Below are positions 38,393 to 46,633 of a DNA stretch of 64,000 bases, in pieces; the first letter of the stretch is position 1, and each line of letters opens with the position of its first letter. The DNA lies in the NCBI GenBank assembly GCA_963524305.1, contig CAURGH010000003.1, positions 62,001 through 126,000 of the forward strand, written 5' to 3'. Origin of the DNA: JABCPH02 sp963524305 (lineage in GTDB: Bacteria > Fusobacteriota > Fusobacteriia > Fusobacteriales > Leptotrichiaceae). The notes under the pieces are model-generated. The model saw only the letters and a program-made list of their open reading frames with translations, was not told the origin of the DNA and searched no databases. Both the position numbers and the translations under genes were made by a program.

Positions 38393-39136
38393 ATGAAAAA
38401 AAGGTTAGATTTAATACTTGTAGAAAGAGGGTTATTTGAAACTAGAGAAAAGGCTAAACGAGAAATCATGGTCGGAAATGTAATTGTAAATGAACAAGCA
38501 GTTACAAAAGCAGGGACAAACTTTAAAGATGATGAAAAATTAAATATAAGAATAAAAAATAAATTAAAGTATGTAAGCCGTGGTGGATTAAAGTTGGAGA
38601 AAGCCATTAAAGAGTGGGAATTGGACTTTAACGATAAATTAGTCTTGGATATTGGAGCTTCTACAGGTGGATTTACAGATTGTGCCTTGCAAAATGGTGC
38701 GAAAAAAGTTTATAGTGTTGATGTTGGGACAAATCAGTTGGATTGGAAATTGAGAAATGATGACAGAGTTGTTTCGATAGAAGAAACCCATATAAAGGAT
38801 TTAACACCAGAAAATATTGAAAACAATAAAGTTGACTATATCGTAATAGATGTGTCTTTTATTTCTTTAACAAAAGTTATTCCTTATTTTGAGAAATTTT
38901 TAAAATCGAATGGAAAAGCTGTGATGCTAGTAAAACCACAATTTGAAGTGGGAAGAGATAAAATAGGACGAAATGGTGTTGTTCAAGAAGAAGAATATCA
39001 CGATGAGGCTATTAAAAAAATTATTGCTTTTTCAAAAGAATTTGGTTACGAACTAATAGGCGTTAAAGATTCGCCAATAAAAGGAGCAAAAGGAAATAGT
39101 GAATTTTTAATGTTAGTGACGTGCAAAAAATGTTAA
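38393..39136 (+). CDS. tlyA: TlyA-family rRNA (cytidine-2'-O)-methyltransferase
   Basis: 247 residues. An N-terminal S4 RNA-binding domain (KRLDLILVERGLFETREKAKRE) is joined to an FtsJ-like methyltransferase with VLDIGASTGGFTDC near 83 and VDYIVIDVSFISL. TlyA methylates 16S and/or 23S rRNA in other bacteria. The older name haemolysin is misleading. The ATG at 38393 is chosen, with GAGG 10 bases upstream. A TTG two codons earlier is possible. Confidence 0.92.
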   Translation: MKKRLDLILVERGLFETREKAKREIMVGNVIVNEQAVTKAGTNFKDDEKLNIRIKNKLKYVSRGGLKLEKAIKEWELDFNDKLVLDIGASTGGFTDCALQNGAKKVYSVDVGTNQLDWKLRNDDRVVSIEETHIKDLTPENIENNKVDYIVIDVSFISLTKVIPYFEKFLKSNGKAVMLVKPQFEVGRDKIGRNGVVQEEEYHDEAIKKIIAFSKEFGYELIGVKDSPIKGAKGNSEFLMLVTCKKC

Positions 39137-39172
39137 TTTTAATGAAAAAAGTCGTAAAATAAGGAGGAAACG

Positions 39173-40519
39173 ATGAAAAAAAGTAAATTGCTTCAAGCGA
39201 TATTGGGAGTTATCTTAGCAGGAGCACCATTATTTGCAGCAACAACTGTAATAAAATCAGCTGTAAATGATAAAAATGTAAGCGCAGGATATTCAAAAGA
39301 TTCAACAGAATTGAATAGAATAGTAGATGTAATTAATATTATTGAAACTAATTTTGTTGGAACGAAAACGAATAAAAATGATAAAGGTGAAAAAACAGCC
39401 GAAAATGTTGCAACACCAAGTAAAGAAGAGTTGTATAAAGGAGCTGTAGAAGGTGTTATTAGAAAATTGGATGATCCTTATTCTGAATATTTATCAACAG
39501 AAGATTTAAAAGATTTTAATGAAGATATGGATGGAGAATATACTGGAGTTGGAATGAGTGTAAATAAGAAAAAAGGAGAGCCATTAGAAGTTGTATCACC
39601 ATTTATCGGAAGTCCAGCTGAAAAAGTAGGTATTAGAATAAAAGATAAAATTACTAAAGTTGATGGGAAAGATATTTTGCCATTGACAGCGAATGAAACT
39701 GTAAAATTGTTAAAAGGTAAAGAAAATACAAAAGTAGAAGTAGAAGTTGTGAGAGAAGGTAGAAAAGAACCTTTTAAAGTTACTATGACAAGAGCTAAAA
39801 TTAAACTTGAAATGGTTGAAAGCAAAATGCTTGAAAATAAAATTGGTTATGTGAGTCTTTTGAGATTTGGAAATAATGTTGGTGAAGAAGTTGAAAAAGC
39901 TATAAAAGATTTACAAGCTAAAGGAATGAGAGGATTGATTTTTGATTTAAGATCTAATCCAGGTGGTTCATTACAAGAGGCTCAAGATATTACTTCATTA
40001 TTTGTAAAAGATAATTTGATTGTTTATTTGAAATATAAAGATGGAAGACAAAAAAATTATAACAGAACTTTACCATATTTGGGAGATTTCCCATTAATAG
40101 TATTGACAAATGAAGGAAGTGCTTCAGCTTCTGAAATTGTTACAGGTGCATTAAAAGATTACAAGAGAGCAACTATTATTGGAGAAAATACATTTGGTAA
40201 AGGAATTGTTCAACAAGTTATACCATTGAAAACAAATGATGCCATAAAATTAACTATTGCTCAATATTTCACACCGAAAGGAAACTATATTCATGGGAAA
40301 GGGATTGCACCTGATATAAAAGTGGATATGGAAGATTTGTTAACATTAAAAGGTTATGCAAATGATAGTGAACAAGCTATAAAAAATAGACAAAAAGAGA
40401 TTGAAGATATTTTAATAAAAGATAAAGGTGCAGAAGAAGCCAAAAAGATTATTGCAGCTGGAGATGTTCAAATGAAAAGAGCTATCCAAGAAATGAATAA
40501 AAAATTAGGTATAAAATAG
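39173..40519 (+). CDS. ctpA: S41 family C-terminal processing peptidase (Ctp)
   Basis: 448 residues. A hydrophobic N-terminus (about 7-24) looks like a signal peptide or anchor, so the enzyme works in the periplasm. A PDZ domain (about 120-200, GVGMSVNKKKGEPL and GSPAEKVGIRIKDKI) precedes the protease core. The catalytic pair is Ser318 in EGSASASE and Lys343 in ENTFGKGIVQ. Role: tail-specific processing of envelope proteins. AGGAGG precedes the ATG. A strong terminator follows. Confidence 0.95.
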   Translation: MKKSKLLQAILGVILAGAPLFAATTVIKSAVNDKNVSAGYSKDSTELNRIVDVINIIETNFVGTKTNKNDKGEKTAENVATPSKEELYKGAVEGVIRKLDDPYSEYLSTEDLKDFNEDMDGEYTGVGMSVNKKKGEPLEVVSPFIGSPAEKVGIRIKDKITKVDGKDILPLTANETVKLLKGKENTKVEVEVVREGRKEPFKVTMTRAKIKLEMVESKMLENKIGYVSLLRFGNNVGEEVEKAIKDLQAKGMRGLIFDLRSNPGGSLQEAQDITSLFVKDNLIVYLKYKDGRQKNYNRTLPYLGDFPLIVLTNEGSASASEIVTGALKDYKRATIIGENTFGKGIVQQVIPLKTNDAIKLTIAQYFTPKGNYIHGKGIAPDIKVDMEDLLTLKGYANDSEQAIKNRQKEIEDILIKDKGAEEAKKIIAAGDVQMKRAIQEMNKKLGIK

Positions 40520-40535
40520 TAATTAATTGGATAAA

Positions 40536-40585
40536 TTGTCTTGAATTTAAGAAAGAATTTTTTTGGTTCAAGACAGTTTTTTTTT
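40536..40585 (+). terminator. Rho-independent terminator after ctpA
   Basis: TGTCTTGAA pairs with TTCAAGACA around a long AT-rich loop, followed by nine T. Confidence 0.9.
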
Positions 40586-40614
40586 AAAGAATAAATTATA
40601 AAATAGGAGATATT

Positions 40615-41277
40615 ATGTTTTATGTTGTTGGTACGCCAATAGGAAATTTAGAGGATATAACTTTTAGGGCCTTAAAAACGTTGAAAGAGGTCGATTACAT
40701 TTTTGCAGAAGATACTCGTGTTACAAAAAAATTATTGAAATTTTATGAGATTGATAAAATTGTGTACCAGTATCACGAGCATAATAAACTTCATCAAATT
40801 CAAAATATTGTTAATTTGTTGAAGGATGAAAAGCAAATTGCGTTGGTAACTGATGCGGGAACGCCTTGCATATCAGATCCTGGATATGAACTTGTAAATG
40901 AAGTCTTGAAAGAAGGAATCAAGGTTGTTGGAATTCCAGGAGCGTCTTCAATAGTTACAGGTGCGAGTGTATCAGGATTAGATATGAGAAGAATGGCGTA
41001 CGAAGGATTTTTGCCAAAGAAAAAAGGAAGACAAACTTTGTTTAATAAACTAAAAGAGGAAGAAAGAACAATTGTAATTTTTGAATCGCCAAATCGAATT
41101 TTGAAAACATTAAAAGATATACAAGAATATTTAGGTGAAAGATATGTTGTAATAACTCGTGAGCTTACAAAAGTATATGAAGAAATTATACGAGGCGATG
41201 TTTCAGAGATAATTGAAAGACTAGAAAAAAAGCCTATAAAAGGGGAAATAGTTTTGTTTATTAGAGCAAAAGATTAG
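40615..41277 (+). CDS. rsmI: 16S rRNA (cytidine-1402-2'-O)-methyltransferase RsmI
   Basis: 220 residues, tetrapyrrole-methylase fold. YVVGTPIGNLEDITFRALK at the N-terminus, FAEDTRVTKKLL, LVTDAGTPCISDPGYELV and GIPGASSIVTGASVSGL are family hallmarks. It 2'-O-methylates C1402 in the decoding centre. AGGAG precedes the ATG. It is slightly shorter at the C-terminus than the common 270-290 residue form, ending soon after KPIKGEIVLFI. Confidence 0.95.
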   Translation: MFYVVGTPIGNLEDITFRALKTLKEVDYIFAEDTRVTKKLLKFYEIDKIVYQYHEHNKLHQIQNIVNLLKDEKQIALVTDAGTPCISDPGYELVNEVLKEGIKVVGIPGASSIVTGASVSGLDMRRMAYEGFLPKKKGRQTLFNKLKEEERTIVIFESPNRILKTLKDIQEYLGERYVVITRELTKVYEEIIRGDVSEIIERLEKKPIKGEIVLFIRAKD

Positions 41278-41351
41278 TTGAAATTTTATTTTGAAAGTAT
41301 TTTTTGTAACAATAAAAACTAGAAGAAAATTTTATTGAAAGAGAGAAAATT

Positions 41352-42230
41352 ATGAATATAAACTGGTATCCAGGCCATATGAAAAAAACTAAGGAACTAA
41401 TTGTAGAAAATTTAAAAATAATAGATATCGTAATAGAAATTCTGGATGCGAGAATACCTCTATCGAGTAAAAATCCTGATATTTCAAAGTTAGCAAATGG
41501 GAAACAGAAAATTGTGATTTTAAATAAGATTGATTTAATTGATGCAAAAGAGCTAAAAAAATGGGAAAATTATTTTTTGGAAAATCATATTTCAGATTAT
41601 TTTGTTGCTTTGAGCGTGGAAAAAGGGACGAATTTTAATGAATTGAGAAAGATAACAGATAGAATTTATAATGAAAAATTGGAGAAAGTTAAGAAAAAAG
41701 GTTTGAGAAAAACTTCTGTAAGAGCAATGATTGTTGGGATTCCTAATGTTGGAAAATCAAAATTTATTAATAAATTTGTGAATAAAAATAAAGCGAGAGT
41801 AGGAAATACACCAGGATTTACGAAAGGGAAACAGTGGATAAAAATAGACGATAAGCTAGAATTGTTGGATACGCCAGGAGTTTTGTGGCCTAAATTTGAA
41901 GATCAAAAAGTGGCGTTTAATTTGTCAATAACGGGATCAATTAAAGATAATGTGTTGCCGTTGGAGCAGGTAGCATTGAAATTTATTGATAGATTAAAAG
42001 AATTAGGGAAATTAGAAAATTTTATAAAATCGTATAATTTGAGTGAAACTGTGACGAAAGAAGAAATTTATAAATTGGAAGATCACAAGATTTTAGAAAT
42101 TTTAGAAAAGAGGCTGGGAGTGACGAAACAAGATGAACATAATTATGAAATTATTTCCAGAAGACTTTTAAAAGATTACAGAATGGGAAAAATTGGGAAG
42201 TTCTTTTTAGAATTGCCAGAAGGAGAGTGA
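41352..42230 (+). CDS. ylqF: Ribosome biogenesis GTPase YlqF/RbgA
   Basis: 292 residues, circularly permuted GTPase needed for late 50S assembly in Gram-positive model species. NWYPGHMKKTKE starts the protein, G4 NKID is at 58-61 before G1 GIPNVGKS at 129-136, and G3 DTPGVLWP follows, confirming the G4-G1-G3 order. The C-terminal RNA-binding region is present. GAGAG precedes the ATG. The stop is 3 bases before the next glycosyltransferase gene. Confidence 0.95.
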   Translation: MNINWYPGHMKKTKELIVENLKIIDIVIEILDARIPLSSKNPDISKLANGKQKIVILNKIDLIDAKELKKWENYFLENHISDYFVALSVEKGTNFNELRKITDRIYNEKLEKVKKKGLRKTSVRAMIVGIPNVGKSKFINKFVNKNKARVGNTPGFTKGKQWIKIDDKLELLDTPGVLWPKFEDQKVAFNLSITGSIKDNVLPLEQVALKFIDRLKELGKLENFIKSYNLSETVTKEEIYKLEDHKILEILEKRLGVTKQDEHNYEIISRRLLKDYRMGKIGKFFLELPEGE

Positions 42231-42233
42231 GAT

Positions 42234-43496
42234 ATGAGAATTGGGATATTTACTGATACGTATAGACCGCAAGTAAACGGAGTTGTTAGCTCGATTACAA
42301 CTTTGGAGCAACAGCTGAGAAAAAGAGGGCATAAGGTCTATATTATAACGACAACTGATCCAGATGCACCAGCAGTTGAGCCAAATGTGTTGAGAATTCC
42401 AAGTATGGAATTTAAACCAGCACCACAATATAGATTGGGATTGATGTATTCACCGAAAATTGTTAAAAAGATTAAAAAATTGGAGTTGGATATTATTCAT
42501 TCGCAGACGGAATGGGGAGTTGGAACTTTTTCGAGATTTGTGGCAACAAAATTGCATATACCGTTGGTTCACACGTATCACACGCTATATGAATATTACA
42601 CGCACTACATTTTTAGAGGGCATATGGTGGCTCAAGCGAAAAAAATTGCAGCTGCGATAAGTAAATTTTATTGTGATAAATGTGATGCTTTGATTGTTCC
42701 AACAAGAAAAGTTGAGGATATTTTGTATTCATATGATGTTGAAAAGGAAATGAATATCATTCCAACGGGACTTGATATCAAGAAATTTTATCGAGAAAAT
42801 TATACAGATGAAGATAGAGAGTTTATCAAGGAAAATTATAAAATAGAGGACACTGACTTTTTGTGTGTGTACATTGGAAGAGTGGCTGAAGAAAAAAGTA
42901 TTGATTTATTGATTGAGATGTTTTCAAAAATTGATGATCCTAATTATAAATTTATGATTGTTGGGAAAAGTTTTGGAGATATTGGGGATAAATTGAAGGA
43001 ACAGGCTGAAAGTTTGGGAATTTCTGATAGAGTAATTTTTGTTGGAGAGGTTCCGCATGAGAATGTTCCGATTTATTATCAAATTGGAGATGTTTTTTTG
43101 AATGCGAGTATTTCAGAAACGCAAGGATTGACTTTTGTTGAGGCGATGGCAGCAGAAGTGCCTGTTAATGCTAGATACGATTTGAATCTGGAAGATTTGC
43201 TAGTAAAAAATGAAGCAGGACTTGTTTATAAAAATGAGGAAGAATTTATTGCTAATTTGAAAAAATTGAAAGAAGATAAAGAATTTAAAGATAAAATAAT
43301 AAAAAATGCTTTTAAAGTTTCACAAGATTATACATCTGAAAAATTTGGTGAAAGAGTGGAAGCAGTATATAAAAAAACGATAGAGGAGTATGATGCAGAT
43401 GAAAGTTTTACTATTTTCAGAGGGGAAAAATTTATTCAGCAAATCCGGCGTTGGGCAAGCCCTAAATCATCAAAAAGAAGCCCTTGGAGCAAATAA
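42234..43496 (+). CDS. Glycosyltransferase family 4, diacylglycerol glucosyltransferase type
   Basis: 420 residues, GT-B fold. The N-terminus MRIGIFTDTYRPQVNGVVSS, then HSQTEWGVGTFSR, VHTYHTLYEYYTHYI and IPTGLDIKKF, resembles 1,2-diacylglycerol 3-glucosyltransferases of lactic acid bacteria. The donor site is in ASISETQGLTFVEAMAAEVP. It would make a monoglucosyl-diacylglycerol at the membrane. The last about 30 residues overlap the next gene in another frame for 98 bp and end in a Ser/Lys-rich tail unlike the family, so the natural C-terminus may once have been earlier. GGAG precedes the ATG. Confidence 0.85.
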   Translation: MRIGIFTDTYRPQVNGVVSSITTLEQQLRKRGHKVYIITTTDPDAPAVEPNVLRIPSMEFKPAPQYRLGLMYSPKIVKKIKKLELDIIHSQTEWGVGTFSRFVATKLHIPLVHTYHTLYEYYTHYIFRGHMVAQAKKIAAAISKFYCDKCDALIVPTRKVEDILYSYDVEKEMNIIPTGLDIKKFYRENYTDEDREFIKENYKIEDTDFLCVYIGRVAEEKSIDLLIEMFSKIDDPNYKFMIVGKSFGDIGDKLKEQAESLGISDRVIFVGEVPHENVPIYYQIGDVFLNASISETQGLTFVEAMAAEVPVNARYDLNLEDLLVKNEAGLVYKNEEEFIANLKKLKEDKEFKDKIIKNAFKVSQDYTSEKFGERVEAVYKKTIEEYDADESFTIFRGEKFIQQIRRWASPKSSKRSPWSK

Positions 43497-44421
43497 TGTT
43501 GAATTTACTTTGGATGAAAAAGATGATTATGATTTAGTGCATATAAATACGATTGGATTAAAATCTTTTCAAGTGTTGCGACAAGCGAAAAAAAGAGGGA
43601 TACCAGTAATTTATCATACGCATACAACTTACGAAGATTTTAAAGGAAGTGTGAAATTTAGTAATCAAATTGCACCGATTATAAAATTTTGGACAAAAAT
43701 ATTGTACAATAGTGCAGATTATTTGATTTCTCCGAGCGAGTATACAAAAAATTTAATTAAAACGAAGTATTTGAGGAAAGATAAGGAAATACGGGTAATT
43801 TCAAATGGTGTTGATACGAAGAATTTTTGTAAAAATGAAGAATTGAAAAATAAATTTTTGGAAGAATATAAGATTGATAAGCCATTGGTGATTACAGCGG
43901 GATTGCCATTTGAGAGAAAAGGTATTCAAGATTTTATGAAACTTGCGGAAAAAAGGAAAGATTATCAATTTATGTGGTTTGGTTCATCTAGTATAAAAGC
44001 TATGTTGCCAAAAAAAATTCAGCATATAATCGACAATCCGCCTAAAAATGTTATTTTTCCTGGATATGTTGAGAAAGATATGTTGATTGGAGCATTTAGT
44101 GCTGCAAAAGCCTTTTTGTTTATGACATATGAGGAGAATGAAGGGATTGTTGTGTTGGAAGCGTTGTCTGCTCAATTGCCAATAGTTGTCAGAGATATTC
44201 CTGTTTATAATAAATGGCTAAAAGATGGAGTTAACTGTTTTAAAGCTAAGAATAATACAGGATTCATAGAAAAATTGAGAAAAGTTGTTAATGGTGAAGT
44301 GGAAAATTTAGATGAAATTGTGAAAAATGCGTATGAACTTGCAAAAGAGCGAGATTTGACAGAAATTGGTAAGAAATATAAAGAATATTATGAATATGTG
44401 TTAGAAAATTTTAAAAAATAA
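43399..44421 (+). CDS. Glycosyltransferase family 4, second glycolipid enzyme
   Basis: 340 residues, GT-B fold. KVLLFSEGKNLFSKSGVG at the N-terminus, DYDLVHINTIG, PVIYHTHTTYEDF, the sugar-donor region GLPFERKGIQDF and EENEGIVVLEALS identify GT4. From memory the N-terminal half resembles the streptococcal CpoA-type enzymes that extend monoglucosyl-diacylglycerol, which fits its partner immediately upstream. It begins 98 bp inside that partner. The ATG at 43399 fits the family N-terminus and has GAGGAG 10 bases upstream. ATGs at 43390 and 43393 are alternatives. Confidence 0.82.
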   Translation: MKVLLFSEGKNLFSKSGVGQALNHQKEALGANNVEFTLDEKDDYDLVHINTIGLKSFQVLRQAKKRGIPVIYHTHTTYEDFKGSVKFSNQIAPIIKFWTKILYNSADYLISPSEYTKNLIKTKYLRKDKEIRVISNGVDTKNFCKNEELKNKFLEEYKIDKPLVITAGLPFERKGIQDFMKLAEKRKDYQFMWFGSSSIKAMLPKKIQHIIDNPPKNVIFPGYVEKDMLIGAFSAAKAFLFMTYEENEGIVVLEALSAQLPIVVRDIPVYNKWLKDGVNCFKAKNNTGFIEKLRKVVNGEVENLDEIVKNAYELAKERDLTEIGKKYKEYYEYVLENFKK

Positions 44422-44446
44422 ATATAGAATAAAAAGGAGAAAATTT

Positions 44447-45088
44447 ATGAAAAAAATTGTAGTTTCACTATTTCTAATGGTTGCGATGTTAAGTTTTTCG
44501 GCTAAAAAGAATAGTGCAGAAAATGAGATTAGAGCTAGTTTCGATAGATTTATGCAAGATTTAAAATCAGAGGAAGCAATAGATGATGATAAGTTAACTC
44601 AGAGCGATATTGACGAAGCAATAAATGAAATGCCGAAGGAGTTAAGAGGTTTTGTTAAAGAGATGTCACCAGCATTATTGCAGTTAGATCAAAATAATGA
44701 TTTGAAAAATTTTTACAAGAAAGCATATGATAAAATGAGTTATAATATAACAAAAGTTACTCAAAAAGGGAATGAAGGTGTTGTTGAAGTACTTGTGAAA
44801 ATGCCTGATTTTAAATCTTATAGTGGTGAAATTGAAAAGTCTTTTGAATCAAAATTTGGAAATTTAGATAAAAATACAAAACTAAAAGATGTTTTTGGGA
44901 ACATTATGGATACAGCAGTTAAAGAGTTTAGCAAAATTTTAGATAGAAAAGATTTGAAATATACTCAAGAAAATATGAAAATTTATTTTGAAAAAGTTGA
45001 TGGAGAATGGGTTCCGCAAATGGATTTTAAAAAGAATAAAGATCTAATGAAAATAATGTCATTCAATTTATCAAATGATTTATTTTAG
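44447..45088 (+). CDS. Exported protein of unknown function
   Basis: 213 residues. The N-terminus MKKIVVSLFLMVAMLSFSA is a signal peptide without a lipobox cysteine, so a soluble periplasmic protein is expected. The mature part is acidic and helical, with a late segment IYFEKVDGEWVPQMDF. That pattern is common in small exported proteins of the DUF4878 type, but I do not assign it firmly. AAGGAG lies upstream. It follows the glycosyltransferase gene by 25 bp and may share its transcript. Confidence 0.75.
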   Translation: MKKIVVSLFLMVAMLSFSAKKNSAENEIRASFDRFMQDLKSEEAIDDDKLTQSDIDEAINEMPKELRGFVKEMSPALLQLDQNNDLKNFYKKAYDKMSYNITKVTQKGNEGVVEVLVKMPDFKSYSGEIEKSFESKFGNLDKNTKLKDVFGNIMDTAVKEFSKILDRKDLKYTQENMKIYFEKVDGEWVPQMDFKKNKDLMKIMSFNLSNDLF

Positions 45089-45134
45089 GAAATTTTTTTT
45101 TAAAGAATTGTAAGATATGTAAAAATTTTTGTGT

Positions 45135-45185
45135 AAACCTCTAAATAATATATAGAAAAAAACTATATATTATTTGGAGGTTTTT
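45135..45185 (+). terminator. Long hairpin with T run inside the element relic
   Basis: A stem of at least 20 bp (AACCTCTAAATAATATATAG with its complement, one G-T pair) and a seven-A loop is followed by TTTTT. It would terminate transcription from the exported-protein gene. It may also have protected the element from read-through. Confidence 0.8.
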
Positions 45186-45188
45186 GTT

Positions 45189-45221
45189 ATGGATAAAAAG
45201 AAAATTGATAATGAAATTTAA
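45189..45221 (+). pseudogene. 11-codon relic frame MDKKKIDNEI
   Basis: ATG followed by ten sense codons in all (MDKKKIDNEI) and TAA, right after GGAGG in the hairpin and directly before the internal element end. It looks like the first codons of a lost transposase. There is no functional evidence. Confidence 0.35.
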
Positions 45222-45394
45222 AAAAGAGTGTCTAGAATTTTGTGTAAACTAGGAAGTGGAAGCAATAAATTTAACACTTTATTTACATAAAAATTTTTAC
45301 ATTCTCAGTCTACACAAAAAATGACACTCTCAATAAATTTTTGATTTTTAAAAATTTACTGAATTTATACTTTATAATAAAAATTATTTTGAGA

Positions 45395-46603
45395 TTATTT
45401 ACTTTCTAACTCATTGCAAGCTGTTTCCAATTGTTTTAATGCTCTTTCTAATACACTTCTTGGACAAGCAGTGTTAATACGCATAAATCCACTCGAACCG
45501 TGATTAAACGCACGACAAGAATTTAATCCTATTTTTGCCTTTTGATAAATAAATTTTTCCAATTCATCTTGATTCAAATTATATTTTTTCATTAATTCAC
45601 GGCAATCTAGCCAAACTAAGTAAGTAGCTTGTGGAACATTAGGCTTAATTAACGGAATATTTTTTTTCATAAAATCATTCAAGAAAAGAATATTTTTTTC
45701 CAAATAGTCGATTAATTGAATCAAATAATCTTCACCTTCTGTATACGCAGCAATAGTTGCAACTAAATTAAAAGGATTATTTCTATGAACTTCCAAATCT
45801 TTCCAAAATCTATCAAATCTCGTTTTGTTTTCGATATTATTAAATACAATTGTTGCAGATTGTAAACCAGCTAGATTAAAGGCTTTCCCAGTAGCAGTAC
45901 AAGTTATCGTATTTTGTCTAATTTCCTCTGAAACACTTGCCATTGGAATGTGTTGGTTTCCCCAAAGTGTTAAATCAGCATGAATTTCATCAGAAATGAC
46001 AGGTACATTATATTTTATACACAAATCTCCAATAGCTTTCAATTCTTCACGACTCCAAACATGCCCCAAAGGATTATGTGGATTACAAAAGATAAACAAT
46101 TTCGGATGTTGTTTCAACTTTTCTTCCAAATCTTCCAAATTGACAGTGAAAACACCATCTTTTTCTTTAAATCTATTTTCTAAAACAATTCTTTTGTTGT
46201 CAGTACTAATATCGTAAAATTCCGAATAAACAGGTGGCTGAATTAAAATAGTATCCCCTTCTTCAGAAAATAATTTTATTAATGCTCCAAGCGTAGGTAC
46301 AACACCTATACTAAAGCTCAAAAGCTCTTTTCTAGGTTCCCATCCAAATCTTTTCTTTTGCCAGTTAATAAAAGATTCAAAATATTCATCAGGACGATAA
46401 ACGTACCCAAAAATTCCGTGCTGAGCCTTTTTTTCAAGTGCATCAATAATCGGTTGAGCAGTTTTAAAATCCATATCCGCAATCCACAAAGGAATGAAGT
46501 CTTCAGGCTCTTTCCCATGCTCAAATCCGAATCTAGCCAATTCATTATACTTAACAGAATGATTATTTTTTCTGTCAATAATCTCATCAAAATTGTATTT
46601 CAT
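45395..46603 (-). CDS. MalY/PatB-type pyridoxal-phosphate aminotransferase (cystathionine beta-lyase)
   Basis: 402 residues, fold-type I PLP enzyme. The N-terminus YNFDEIIDRKNNHSVKYN, then PLWIADMDFKTAQPI, CNPHNPLGHVWSREEL, SDEIHADLTLWG and the PLP-lysine segment TATGKAFNLAGLQ are typical of PatB/MalY C-S lyases. It cleaves cystathionine or cysteine conjugates, releasing a thiol, pyruvate and ammonia, and could make H2S. AAAGGTG precedes the ATG. It lies 30 bp downstream of manA and shares its promoter. Confidence 0.92.
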   Translation of the reverse strand: MKYNFDEIIDRKNNHSVKYNELARFGFEHGKEPEDFIPLWIADMDFKTAQPIIDALEKKAQHGIFGYVYRPDEYFESFINWQKKRFGWEPRKELLSFSIGVVPTLGALIKLFSEEGDTILIQPPVYSEFYDISTDNKRIVLENRFKEKDGVFTVNLEDLEEKLKQHPKLFIFCNPHNPLGHVWSREELKAIGDLCIKYNVPVISDEIHADLTLWGNQHIPMASVSEEIRQNTITCTATGKAFNLAGLQSATIVFNNIENKTRFDRFWKDLEVHRNNPFNLVATIAAYTEGEDYLIQLIDYLEKNILFLNDFMKKNIPLIKPNVPQATYLVWLDCRELMKKYNLNQDELEKFIYQKAKIGLNSCRAFNHGSSGFMRINTACPRSVLERALKQLETACNELESK

Positions 46604-46633
46604 AATATCACACCTTTCATTTTTTGTAGAGTT

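Larger units (their letters stand above)
45118..45330. mobile_element. Relic of a small transposable element (IS256-like ends), copy 2 of the repeat
   Basis: TGTAAAAATTTTTGTGTAAA at 45118-45137 and its inverted partner at 45282-45301 match at 19 of 20 positions. Inside lies a second end, AGAGTGTCTAGAATTTTGTG (45225-45244), identical to 2390-2409. A further outward GACACTCT at 45323-45330 pairs with AGAGTGTC at 45225. The arrangement looks like nested or internally deleted copies with no transposase left. Assignment to the IS256 family rests on the GAGTGT...TTTTGTGTAAA end pattern and is tentative. No target duplication is visible. Confidence 0.5.
45089..45394. other. 306-bp intergenic region holding a decayed mobile element
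   Basis: Between the exported-protein gene and the convergent malY gene. It contains a long hairpin terminator, an 11-codon relic frame and the inverted-repeat relic described separately. The last 64 bases before the malY stop (45331-45394) are plain AT-rich sequence. Confidence 0.6.
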
